Positions 1-11,200 of a stretch of 64,000 nt of DNA are shown in pieces. Below the pieces are notes generated by a model that searched no databases, was not told the origin of the DNA, and worked only from the letters and a program-made list of their open reading frames with translations. Location of the stretch: the NCBI GenBank assembly GCA_016584495.1, contig WAID01000003.1, positions 1,550,001 to 1,614,000 of the forward strand, written 5' to 3'. A program made the position numbers and the translations under genes. The stretch is from Celoporthe dispersa. Its lineage: Eukaryota; Ascomycota; Sordariomycetes; Diaporthales; Cryphonectriaceae. How positions within the stretch are numbered: the stretch's first letter is position 1; each line of letters opens with the position of its first letter.

Positions 1-822
1 GGGCGGAGCCGTTCATCTCGCGCTTGTGGTTCATCTCGCAGTTGCTCTTGGTGTGCAGCGTCATCTGGTTTCCTGTGGTGCCCATGTTCACCGCCTCCAT
101 GGCATCGATCTCTCCGTGCGCCGGCCAATTGTTGGGGTCCGTCAGCCACAGCGCCGGCCAGGTACCGCAGCCTATTGGTGAGTGCTTCACATCGAAGATG
201 AAGAGACCCTTGTCGTAGGTCGTCTTGGAGGTCACGCGAACACTGTTACGGGCCGTGGTGGTATCGCGGCGGTGTTTCCGACCGGGGCCTCCACCCTGAC
301 TGGACTGACCGCCCTGGTTGTTGTTGTTGTTGTTGCTGCTGCTGCTGCTACTGCTGCTGCTGCTGCTGCTGTCCGAGTCGCTCGAGGAGCTGTCGTCCGC
401 GTCGGATGTGTCGACGCGGAGGACGGCTGATGAGCTGGAGGCATATGTCAGGTTGAGAGAGCTGGCCGTCTCCGAGTCCACATAGGTCACGGTGCCACCC
501 GAGGGATCTTGATTTTCCGGTTATCGTCAGCGCATGAGGCAGGATGGGTATGATGAACAGGTTGTCTTGTGGTACAGCACTCACCTGTGTCTGTGTAGTA
601 GTCGAAATAGCTGAAAAAGTCCTCGCCTTCGTAGGTATCGGCCAGCGTGTAGTTCAGTGCTGTGTAGTCGGGATATGCGTTCGCCTTGGCCTCCTCGACG
701 GGGACGACGATGACGATGATGAGCACGACAGCGGCTATGCCGCCTATTATGATCCACGTCTTCTTGCTGAGTGTCTTGAGGAAGCCGAGAGGCCCATGAG
801 GCTGCATCTCTACCCGGCCCAT
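1..822 (-). CDS. GH16 endo-1,3(4)-beta-glucanase, membrane-anchored, 3' end cut by window edge
   Basis: Likely hydrolyses beta-1,3/1,4-glucans of the cell wall. Exon 1 spans 822-585; the intron is 584-508 (donor GTGAGT, acceptor AAG) and exon 2 runs off the left edge. Seen: about 20 residues in, after a Lys-Lys-Thr-Trp, a hydrophobic segment (IIIGGIAAVVLIIVIVV) that acts as a type II signal anchor. A Ser/Asn-rich low-complexity stretch follows (about 300-400), then the GH16 core with CGTWPALWL and the catalytic signature GEIDAMEAVN (two Glu, one Asp). The C-terminal half of the domain lies outside the window. Start choice: the ATG at 822 gives a short cytoplasmic tail. The frame stays open upstream to an ATG at 1260, and a donor at 1215 with acceptor before 825 would join 15 N-terminal codons in phase, so an extra first exon is possible. 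Family assignment is firm; the exact substrate is inferred. Confidence 0.88.
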
Positions 823-2325
823 CGTCTGCGCTCTAGTGGGCACCGAGTCTGGCTGGACTGTGAGTGTGAAGACGTCGCCGATGCGATCAAGGAGGCAAGT
901 GACCTCGTGGTTGAGGGTGAATCTCGAGTGCGAGAGGAGGTGTGAGCGCGCCTCTGGGGTGGAGGAAAAAAGAAAAAAGAAGGTCTTGGGGCAAGAAGAA
1001 CAGAACAAGATGATATTAGTTAGGTACTCAAAACTTTTTCTTCTTCTTCTTTGGTTCCCTTTTTTTTTTCTTTCTTTCCTTGTCACTCTGGTCTGATTGT
1101 TCTTGCCTTTCCTGTCTAACAGGATATGTATAGGAGAGATGATACAGCAGCCATGACTTGTACATGCAGGTCTGGCCCGCCAGCAAGACGTGGTGGCCCC
1201 ATTGTTAGGAGGTACGTTGCTGTAAGTCTGGTTGGGAAATTCGAAGTCCTGCTCCGCCATGCAAAGACGCGCGGTCTGCGTGTCGACAGCCTCTCAGAGG
1301 TGCCCACACCCCTTTAGAGAAAAACGGGTCTGGGTAGCCAAATGAAGATAAGTTTGATAAGGAGACGGCTGCCAGCGTTGAGGAGAGATCTCCCTGTTAA
1401 AAATAGGGACCCTCCGCCACACTGGGTTGACCGGGTCTGCAGCAGCTGTTTCGGTAGGGGAGGAGGGGGAGGAGGGGGGATCTATCTGCCTGCTGCTGCC
1501 CGTCCCTTGTGTGCCAGTGTCTCAAAAAAGGGCTGTTAGTCTGGGATGACGACGTCGTCCCATCTCCACCTGACGCGCACGCTATTTAGTGGGCCGGCTG
1601 TCTTTTCGATCTGGCTTTTCCACCTGAGGGGAGGGAAAATCCAAACAAGACGAATCAGAAAAGGGAGATGGATACATTTAACAAATAACAAGTAACGAGA
1701 AAGGAGGCCTCAGACAGGTGTCAGCCTGTTTCTGGCTGCAGCATTTCTTGGGAGTTGTGGTTCGTCCTCACTTTGAGGCTCTCTCGGGTTGTCTGCAGGG
1801 TACTACTACCATCTCTGATTGGCGGCCGTTGAAAAAAAAAAATAATAATAGAGAAATGCTTAACACGCTGATCGGTGCACACTTAGCAACTCGCCCTTTC
1901 TTTTCCTTCCCGTCCCTCCCCTCCAGGGCTCGTCTTTCCTCCGTACTTTCACCCCCACATCCCGAGAAAGAAAAAGAGCAACAGAGGGAGAAGGCAGATG
2001 GTCTCAACTTCCTTACCACACCCCCCCCACTCTTTTTGCCTTTTACGTGCTTCATGTTCACATGAAGCATCACAAGGAAGTCTGGAAAGGAAAAACGAGT
2101 CCTCCGGCCGCACTCTTCGGAGGCCCGCTGATCCTGTACTCCTGAAGTACCATAATTTCATGTAATGATTCCTTCCTTACCTCTGCTATATACAAAAATA
2201 CATCTACCGCACAGAGTGACTCTGCTGGGCCACAGACACCGTCGCCGCCCTCCTCAAGGTCCATCAGTGAGGTGGCCTCTCTGAGACTTGGGACACCCAC
2301 GATGGCCGACCGCACTAGCCGGGCT
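823..2325. other. Intergenic, 5' side of GH16 gene and 3' side of HAD gene
   Basis: No supported gene. Holds the GH16 upstream region (possible alternative first exon 1216-1260, see that entry), pyrimidine-rich and A-rich tracts, and the 3' flank of the minus-strand HAD gene. Short ORFs on both strands have no recognisable domain. Confidence 0.5.
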
Positions 2326-4052
2326 CTACTCCACCCTCGCCGGCCACCCCTCCATCTCGAACGCGTGGTTCACTGCGGCCTTGACATCATCCTGCACAGT
2401 ATCAGGCACCGCCGCCGGGTCCAGCCGTTCCCGGGGCATCTTCTCCTCGTCCCAGACGCCCGTCCTGACCAGACACGCATTCCACTCCGGCCCCTCGGGC
2501 GTGTAGGAACCGCCCGGCCCCCTCTTGCCTATCCACATGTTGGCGCCGCGGATGTCGCTCTCCGGGTTGTCGCCCACCATCCAGACGCTCTGGAGGGGGT
2601 TGTCATGCCCGACCCCACCGTCGCCGGCCTGCCACAGCGCCTGGAAGTGCCGCATCAGGACCTTTTGTGCGTAGTGGTACGTCGACCTCTCGGGCTTGCC
2701 GAAGGTGAAGTCCTTCATGCGGTAGGATGCCGCCGGCGATCCCCTGTCCTCAGCCCCGGCCCCGGCCTGCGCCACGATCGCGCCGAACTGCGCCCGCACG
2801 GCGTTACGGAAGGCCCCCTGGCCAAACCGCGGCAGGTGGTAGCCCGTGCTCCAGAGGAGGTCGCAGTTGCTGAAGACGAGCGCAGGCTGGCCGTCTGACT
2901 GCCACGGCGCGGCGCCCGGGCGAGGGTCGCCGTTCTTGGGGCTATACGTGCCTAGGTACCCCCGCCGGGACAGCAGCAGGTCCATGACGAGCTGGATGTC
3001 GACGGCCCAGTCCCGCGGGTCGTTGAAGACCAGGATGGCGTCGATCTTGAGGCAGTCCTCCAGCCGCAGCCCGGGGTCGTTGGGATCGTAGACCGGCCTG
3101 GGCAGGGGGAGGGTCTCCTGCCTTGCGTAGAACTCGGACAGGGGGTCGAAGGGGAAGATCTGCGGACAGGCGGCCAGGATGTCGGCTGGCGTGACCACCG
3201 ACTTGAAGCCATAGCTCTGTGCGATGCGGCGCGCCGCAGACGCATCGGAGCCCAGGACGAGGATGGTGGACTCGTGCAGGTTCCTGATGCCGACTGTAGA
3301 CTCGAGGTAGGACGGCAGGTCGGTGAGCTCTGGGTCCATAGCCCGCCCGAGATCAGCCTCGGCGAGGAGCTGGTACGGCGTGTGGCTCTGCACAAAGTTG
3401 GAGGTGTCGAGCTCCACGCCCAGCTTCCCGGACAGCTCCCTCACGCGGGCCTCCTCGGACTTTCCTCCACCGTTTGCTGACGGCCAGCATCAGTGTGTGT
3501 GTGTGTGTGCGTGTGTGTGACATGAAATGCAGAAAAGGGAGACATACTGAGGAGAATAAACGGGATCTTGTGTTGCTGGAGATACCTCAACGTCTCTGTC
3601 GCGCCCTTGATAGGTTCGGATTTATGTAGTAACACGCCATCGATGCTAGAAGGAGGGCATGGTTAGATCTGTCGAGCCAGCCAGCCAGCCAGCCCGTAGA
3701 AGATGGAAAAGAAAGAGAAAAAAAAAAAAGCAATCTGGGGTCCTAAGGCTCACTCGAAGGCGAACGCAAACCGCGGCAGCTGCCCGGTGATGCTCTCCCG
3801 GCTCCCTAGCGACGTCTCCGAGCTCCAGGCCCCGCCGCTCGCACCCGTGCTCTCGCTCCCCGCGTCGCTGCCTGACGCCGCCGACCGTCTCGAGAACGCC
3901 CTCGGCCGTGGCAGGCCCGAGGGCCCGCATGTCCTGTGGCGGAGGCCGGTGAGACAAGCCGCCGCCGGCGAGAGCTGCCACGAGACCGTTCCTGGCGGGG
4001 GCCTTGTGGCGCGGCTGGCGAGGAGCACCTGCGCCCTAGCCAATGCGCGCAT
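2326..4052 (-). CDS. HAD-superfamily class IIA hydrolase, CECR5/YKR070W-like, mitochondrial-type
   Basis: Putative phosphatase of the haloacid dehalogenase superfamily; the yeast relative YKR070W is mitochondrial. Exons: 4052-3754, 3645-3548, 3476-2326; introns 3753-3646 (GTGAGC..CTAG) and 3547-3477 (GTATGT..CAG). All phases fit and give 515 aa. Seen: motif I DIDGVLLHK formed exactly across the first splice junction (about residue 100), motif II TNGGG formed across the second junction, and motif IV GDNPESDIRGAN about 85 residues from the C-terminus. These are the nucleophile Asp, Thr and metal-binding Asp residues of HAD enzymes. The N-terminus from ATG 4052 is Arg/Ala/Ser-rich and lacks acids, as expected of a mitochondrial presequence. 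Intron 2 contains a (GT)n microsatellite (about 3493-3519). Substrate unknown. Confidence 0.9.
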
Positions 4053-5790
4053 CGCACCGACGACGACGAGCGAGGAGGCAAAGAGAGAGAGAGAGCGGTG
4101 CGATGACAAATGATAAAACGCAGCCGGTCCGGCCCGGCCTCGGTCTCAGTGCTGGTGGACGCCCTGCCGGTTGGACAAGGTCAGTGACTCGGTCTTGTAT
4201 GGCAGAATTGTTGGGGGGGGGGTTGTTCTCGGGAAGTGTGTTTGTGATTTTGACTTACCTTGTGCTCTTGTGACGGGGTAGCGATGGCCGGCTTAGGAGA
4301 CGGTGATTGATTATGGTGAGGTGCTCGACATGTGGGCGGCTGTTGTTGGCGAGTCGATGATCTTGAGCCAAAGTCCCGTCTTGTCGATAAAGCTTGAGGG
4401 GCCCTTGTCAGTGGTCCGTCCCCCCCCCCCCTAGCTTGGCGACGTCTGTGCCAGCCAGGGACCCCCCTTCGCCTCTGGAAATACATTAAAATAAGGGTTA
4501 TTCAGGAAAAAAGAGAGTAGTGGGAAAAAGAAAAGAAAAATAGTAAGGTGACGAGACATTCAAACAATATCCATCAGCTGTTAGTCGTCATCTGTCACGT
4601 AAATAATGAACGGGACAAGAAGGAATAAGATACCATCACAACGGCACGGCCCCTCACCCAGCCAGCCACTTGCCCCTCCTTCAGATTACTATTACTACCA
4701 ATACATAAATGTACAGTGCACTTTTTCCCGAGGTGGCCCTACCGAACTCACCTCTTTTCTTTTTTTTTTTTTTTTTTTACTCTTCTCTCACCGCTCGACC
4801 ACCCATGCAGAGAAAAGAGAGAGAGAAAAAAAAAAGAAAAAACGACTCCAGATCCAGATGTCTTTTAACGCCTTGCCTTGCCTGGTTGTGCGCACCACTC
4901 TCCAGAAATCACTCAGGACCGCCCGCTCTCAGTCCTCGCCTGCAGGCCTAACCCTCAGCCGGCTCAATTGTTCTCGTGCGTGGTCTAGCTCGTGTAGGTA
5001 GGTAGGTAGGTAGGTAGGTAGGGCAATGGTCGAATGTCGAGCTTCAGGTGATATATGCCGCATGTGTAGGCCTGCGTCTAGCTGAAGAAGAAAACATAAA
5101 AATCAAAAAAAAAACCCCTTCCCTGATGCTACCCGGTCTGACACCGTGAACAGACGTCGTCAATCTGCCCTGTCATGCCTGACAGGATGTGCATGACGGT
5201 GGAATACAAGACAACATTACTCCGACATGGCTGATAGGACGACAACATTCATATCGACAAAGAAAACAAGACAAGAATAGGAAAAAGACAACGGGGGGGG
5301 GGGAAGAAGAAAAAGAGCACGTCCCGCACGACGTTCACCTGCGGGATCTAGCACGCCGCCTTCTCAACTCCCTTTGCTGATGTGCCCTTTTTCGGGGGGA
5401 AAAAAAAAAGAGGTGGGTATCAAAAAAGATTCTGTGCCTCCAAGAGAAACAAAACCAAAAGACCGCAGCACGAATGTGGCTTGTTCCTTTTTTTTTCTTC
5501 CTTCCTTCTCTCTTTCTCGGTGTGTTGTACAGTAACGCTCCACGGCTAGACGTCACGAAGTGCTATGATGATGAGTCTTTCCTCTCTCTCTCTCTCCTTT
5601 TCCACCACCAACAAACAGCTGAGATGTGAGCGAAAACAGTCGGGTCCAGTCGTGCGTATTCTGCTGCTGATGCATTATATAGCCTTGGTATGCATGCTAG
5701 TGGATACTGTAGACCGAACAAGAAAGCGTTGGTCGCGGGGGATGGTATCCTGTGCTGCCTCTATAGCACCGGGCTGGTGCAGGCTACTGT
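4053..5790. other. Intergenic with TAGG microsatellite
   Basis: No gene supported. Contains many A- and T-runs and a perfect tetranucleotide repeat (TAGG)7 at 4995-5022. It separates the HAD gene 5' end from the coiled-coil gene 3' end, so it must hold a promoter for the former and a terminator for the latter. No clear motifs identified. Confidence 0.5.
4995..5022. repeat. (TAGG)7 microsatellite
   Basis: Seven perfect tandem TAGG units in intergenic DNA. Confidence 0.95.
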
Positions 5791-8278
5791 CTAGTGCCGA
5801 CCGACCTGGCTCTGGCTCTGGCTTGCGCTCGTCCGGCTGCGCGTCTCGTCCTCCTCGATGACATCGCTCAGGCGGGTCGGGTGGTGGTGGCGGGGCATGG
5901 GGTCCCAGCCGGGGGCCGCGTAGCCGGTGCCCGCGTAGTCGGGCTGGCCGGACCACTGCTGCTGGGAGGAGGACGGGGGTAGCTGACGCCGGGCAGTGCT
6001 GAGGGGGTCTCGTACTCTTCTGCGCCAGAATCATCAGAATCATCGTCGCCTGGCGTGCCCGGGTAGGGGATCTTGTGGCCCCGGGAGTCACGGATGAAAT
6101 TGCCATGAGCATCGATGAGGTACTCACCCTCGCTGTAGCCACCTTCAGACTGCGCCCCGCCGCTGTACGGCCGTCCCTCGTCGCCCGCGCCCGACGGCTG
6201 CTGGTAGTAACCACCACCACTACTACCCGAGGCCGGCACGGCGGACGGGTGGTGTTGCTCTGGAGGCGACTGCGAGTATGGTGGGTATGGTGGCTGCGGG
6301 GACGGGGCGTCGGGCTGTTGCTGCTGCTGCTGCTGCCGCGGTTCCTGGGGGTTGTTGGCGCCGCGGCCGGGCACGCCCTGTGTCATGGGCACGACCTGGA
6401 CGCCGCCGACGATGGTGGGCATGCCCTGCTGGAGCGAGACGGTGCGGTCGCGCTCCTCCTGCTCCCGGCGGCCCAGCTCCTCCCAGGCGCGGCGGGCCTC
6501 CTCCTTGGAGATGAGCAGCTCCTTCTGCATCTCGCTGATCCTCTTCTGTGTCTTGGAGCTGTTCTTCTCCCGGTCCAGCGCCTCCTTGACCGCGGCGGCC
6601 TTGGACAGCCTCTCCTCCTGCAGCGCGCGCTCCAGGCCGGCCTTGGCCTCCTCGTGCCGCTCGAGCTCGGCCCGGGTCTCGAAGAACCACCGCTGGAACT
6701 TGCGCTCGGAGCTCGCCCGCAGGCGCTGGAGCTCGACCACCGCGTGGAACAGGTTGGCGCCCGCCGCGGAGAGGTCGCTGACCTGCCGCGACAGCTGCGC
6801 CGACACCGGGTCGCGGTCGATCTCGTCCGCGTGCTGCTGCAGCTTGCGGATCCAGAAGCTCGTCAGGCCCTCCCAGTGCGCCGACAGCGCCTCCCACCGC
6901 TCAAAGGCGTGCGGGAACGTGTTGCGCGGCTGGACCGCCGCCCCAGCGTCACCAGGCAGGACAGCCGCCGTGCCGGGCATCTGTGTCGCGGCCCCGTCCA
7001 TGCTCGGCACGCCCGAGAACTGGAGGGGCTCCTGGCGCTGCTGCCCGCTGGCCCTCGAGGTCCGCCGCTGTGCCTGGCCGGGAGGCTGCTGCGCCGTGGG
7101 GACAGGCTGTGGCTGTGGCGGTGCCGCGGCCTGCTGCTGTCGCCTGCGCTGGGTGCCGGAGGGATCTATAGGTTGCGTGGATATGGGCACCGAGGGGTCA
7201 CCGCCTGCGACCACGGCGGCGGCCGGGGGTGGTGCTGCTGCGGCGGCGGCGGCGGCGGCGGCTGCGTTGGCCCTCCGCTCCGCTGTTCTCTTCTGGTGGT
7301 CCTCCAGCTGTCTCGCCTCGCTCTCGGCCTGGAGCCGCTCCATCTGCTCCCTCTCCCTCTCCCGCTCCCGCTCCTGTCTCTTGCGCTCCTCTCGCGCTGC
7401 CTCCCTGGCCGCGCGCTCCTCCATGATCTTCTTGGGGCCCTTGATACCCTGCGACGGCGAGCCGGTCTGGGAGGCCGGGGCCGTGGGCCTGGCGCCGGGC
7501 GAGCCGAAGCCATTGGTGACGGCGGGCGGGCCGCCGACCATGCGGATGTCGGCCATGGATGTGTTCTCCTCGACCAGGTCGGGCGTGAAGGGGTTGGGAT
7601 GTCTCAGCGCCTCCTCGAGGGCCCAGAGGATCGCGCTGTGGGTATGCCTGGAGACGCGCAGGAACGGGTGCGCCGAAGAGCGACCAGCCGGGCGGGACGA
7701 GGTCCTCGGCGGTACGAGCGACGGGGGGAGGGTGGTGGAGGCGACGTCAGCGTCGTCAGAGGGCCGCTGAGCAGGCCCTGGGAGGGCTGCTTGGTGGTGG
7801 TGGTGGCAGTGGTGCTGCTGCGGCGGCGGCGGCGGCGGCTTGCTGCTGGCCTCGGCTTGGTCTCGCGCGCGTCGTGGTCGTGGTGGTGGTGGACGTGGTT
7901 CTCGTTGTCGAGGATGGGCTTGGTGAACAGACCAGGGTGCCTGATGCCAACCGAGACGGCCTCGAGGTGTAACGGTCTCGGGGGAGAGTCCGGGGCGACG
8001 GGTGGGCCTGGGTGGCCTATGAAGCGCGGCGTGCGGCGTAGGGCACGCTGCGACAGCGGGGTGGACGTGTCCGACCTCGAACCTATCTCGGCAGATATCG
8101 GGGTCTGTGATCGGCGAGGCGTGCGCTGCTGCTGGCGCTGCTGCGCCGGAGAGGAGGTGGGCTCGTCGTAGCTTTCGTAACGGTCGTAAGGGTGCAGTGA
8201 GTCGGGACCAGACACCTCTGCGGTCGCTTCTGCCCCCTTATCACCAGGCGGAGGTCGGTGGCGGGACAATGTGAGGAG
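5791..8278 (-). CDS. Conserved fungal coiled-coil protein; start unresolved, two apparent frame breaks
   Basis: Function unknown. The main open frame runs 7556-5868 from an ATG (MADIRM..). It has an Arg/Glu-rich helix (about residues 40-95 of that frame), an Ala-run, Pro/Gln-rich linkers, then a well-formed helical region (6900-6400) including FERWEALSAHWEGL, FHAVVELQRLRASSERK and EEARRAWEELGRREQEERD, probably a long coiled coil. Upstream of the ATG the same frame is also coding-like (ILWALEEALRHPNPFTPD, about 7650-7580). A second frame (8278-about 7800; YDRYESYDEPTSSPAQQ, GLFTKPILDNEN) looks like the N-terminus, so one base seems missing at about 7770-7900. At the C-end, adding one C to the C5 run (5975-5979, plus-strand G5) switches to a frame ending at 5791 with GWDPMPRHHHPTRLSDVIEEDE, more convincing than the stop at 5868. 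I could not find the true start; no sense ATG exists between 7556 and 8832. Confidence 0.7.
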
Positions 8279-11200
8279 TCAGTCACCACTTTCTGCAAGT
8301 GGTGGCAGAAGTGGTGACACGGAGGGAGGCGGAGGGGGTGGGAAAGGGAAGTGAGGGCCGGCGGGGAGTGGTCGTCGGTATTTTCCGTGGCTGGAGGAGG
8401 AGCCCTGTGGGATGGTGAGACGTCGAGGCGGTCAGCAAGCTGGACCCGATTTTTGAGGCTGGTCGAGAACAGGCGCGAGGTACCAAGATGGCGTCAGGGA
8501 CCCGTGCTGCCAGGGTCCTGCTAAGATACCAGCACCAAAATGGAAGCTGGCCAAGGCCCTAGAAGAAGAGGAGGAGGAGGAGGAGGAGGATGAGGAGAAG
8601 AGGTGTGTCCAGACTTACGAGCTTGAGGGTCAGGTGGCTGGCTGGCAGGCGGACCTGGTGTCGTCGCAGAGGAAAGCAGAGGAGAGAATTGCCAGCGCAC
8701 GAGATCAATTGGTGGTAGCCAGCAGCAGCAGCAGCGTCTGGAGGCGAGCGCAATGCCTCGGTGGGTTGTTTTGGTACGCGCCCGATCGTGGGTGTTGACG
8801 TTGCAGTCTAATTACGGCGCGAGTCGTGGCATGGGAAAATGGGAGGTTGGGTGACGTTGCAGTGCCAACGCTGGTGGCGGGCACAGCAGGCAGATCCAAG
8901 TCGAAACGAGCCTGGGGTGGGAAAAGGGAAGGGGGCCAACACCACCACCACTACCACCACCAAAAAAAAAAGAAGGATCTGAAATATGACAAGCTTGCTC
9001 TGCTCCTCTCCAGCTGGAGATTTCCTGTAGAGATGATGGGATGCGAATGCCAGCACCTGAGACGTGCTGTACTGGGGGGAGGGGGATCCAGGGGCGTTTA
9101 TTCGTCAGTTTCCAGTCCTCAATGGCGGGGAGAAGACATTTAAGAGAAGGGGGGAAAAAGGATTAAGAAAAAGAGACACAAAAAGTGGACGAACTGACCT
9201 GGACCTCTCAACCTTGACGACTTGGGAAAGGATTGTCTCTGTTCTTCTTTTGACCTTTTTTCTTTCTTTTCTTTCTTTTCTCCTCTCCCGTCTTCTCTCT
9301 CTCTCTCTCTCTCACCGTTAGTGTGTTGTTCCGCTTGGCACCCAAGGCAATTGAGCCTGAGCAGTCGAGCCTGATGATGCGAAACCCAACGCCAGACAGA
9401 AAGAGCTGATGGCCGATAGCGATGCTGGTGCTGGTGCTGACGGTGATGATGATGCCCGAGCTGCCGCGCCGTGGTCGTCTCCTTGCTGCTCCTTATCCTG
9501 GGTAGCTCTGGCCTGTTCCTACGGCGCCTGGTGGGACCTGGCTGAGGCTGGCCTGATCAGGTTGCTAGAACTGATAGCGCGCACGTCGCTTGTCGCTCGC
9601 TGCACTTGATTAGCCACGCAGCCTAGGCCGGCATGGAGACGAGACGCCGGTGCGAGCGAAGAAGCTTCTTTCCCCTGCGCGCCGCCCCCTTTCAGGCTCC
9701 AAGATGGATTTGAGGATGTTGATAGTTGTGCTTCCTGTTGTCACAGGAGAGTCGCAGTCATGCTTGTTGCTTGTTGCTTGTTGCTTGTTGCTGTAGCCCG
9801 CCCGCCCTGTCTGTACTGCGCAGTCTGTGTTGTGTATCGGTCCCTGTCTGTATCGGGAGCAGCTCCAGCTCCCTGTGCGCCCGGGAATTGTGCTGCTGGT
9901 AGGCAGAGGAAAGAAGAAGAAGAAGAAAAAAAAAAGGCAACCCTGAGAGGCGAGGCTGTGGGGAGGTGACGAAGACACGTGAGGACAGAGCGCAATGCCG
10001 GAAGGAAAGGGTGCCAAAAGGGTAACAAATAGAAGAAGGGACGCGCTCTCGTCATACAAGACACAGCACCAGCAAATTGTGCATGCAGGTCTATTATCTG
10101 TGTATCTCTCGTCTCGGTGGCCTCGGGAAGCGGAGGGAGGCGAGGATAAGATTGACGAGGATGAGGACGAGGGGAAGTTGAAGAGAGTGTGGTGGGAGGA
10201 GAAGGAGGAGGAGGAGGAGGAGGAGGCGGTGGTGGTGGTGGTGGTGGTGGTGGCAGAGATGGTGGTGCAGTCGGCAGATCTGATCTGTACTGTACTACGC
10301 TGGGTTGCGCTACACAAGGGGAAGGAACAGGGTATAATTTTTTTCTTTCTTTTCCGTTCCTTCTTTTTTTTCTTCTTCCTCCCCTCTGATGTTGCTTATT
10401 CCTTCCCGCGGGCGCACAGAGAGATTCGATCCCCTAAGGAAGAGAGGACATTGAAATTGGAGCCAGGCTGAAATCAACGTCCGTGCCATTGGCACAAATC
10501 CCAGAAGAGTCTCGTGGTCGAAAAAGGTTACTTGGCCCTTGTTCCACGTTCCATATTACCATGTTCCATGCTATCCCCTCCTCCTCCTCCTGCTTCTTTG
10601 CCCCCCCCCGGCCCCTGGCCCATATCGTGTGTAGTATCCGGGAATATGTACATAAGTTTGTGCCGATATAGCCTCAGCTCCTCCTCCTCCTCCTCCTGCT
10701 GGTGCAGGTGCGAGTACGAGTAATCTTTTTTGGTACGGGCGTCAGCTCTCGCATTTTCTTCCCGCCCCCCCGGGAGTGAACCTCAGACAGAGGGCATATG
10801 ACAACCCGTGCTGAGCGCACAGCAGCTGGAGCCGAGAACCCTCAGTCTTCCTGTGCAGGGAACACGAACTGCCTCACAGGTTTTGTTGACTAGACCGATA
10901 CAGCGCCTACTATTAGTGGCCGTGTCTCAATCCAAACACGAGCAGCGATCATGAGTTGGACATGGCAGGACCCCATCCTCGATTCAGGAACAAGAACAGA
11001 CAGACCCGATGATGCAGCGTCCCCACAAGAGCTTGCTGATCCTTGTCAGCCTCCCCAGTAGTGCTTGTGGTGGTACGTACAGGTACAAGGTCTCACGCGG
11101 GCGCCGGTCGAGAGGCTTGCCATACCGCGCAGGACGAGGCCCGGACTTTATGTGCGGCCGCGATGGCTGGCGCAAACAACAAATCTCGACGTCCTCCTCG

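Noticed and set aside
6352..7770. 472-codon plus-strand ORF
   Set aside because: Also antisense to the coiled-coil gene; Ser/Cys/Trp-rich, no domain.
6075..8171. 698-codon plus-strand ORF, the longest in the window
   Set aside because: It is the antisense shadow of the coiled-coil gene: Leu/Arg-rich composition mirrors GC-rich codons, and the minus strand carries the coherent helical protein.
9610..10317. 235-codon minus ORF
   Set aside because: Dominated by Thr, Ser and Phe runs from microsatellites, with no ordered segment.
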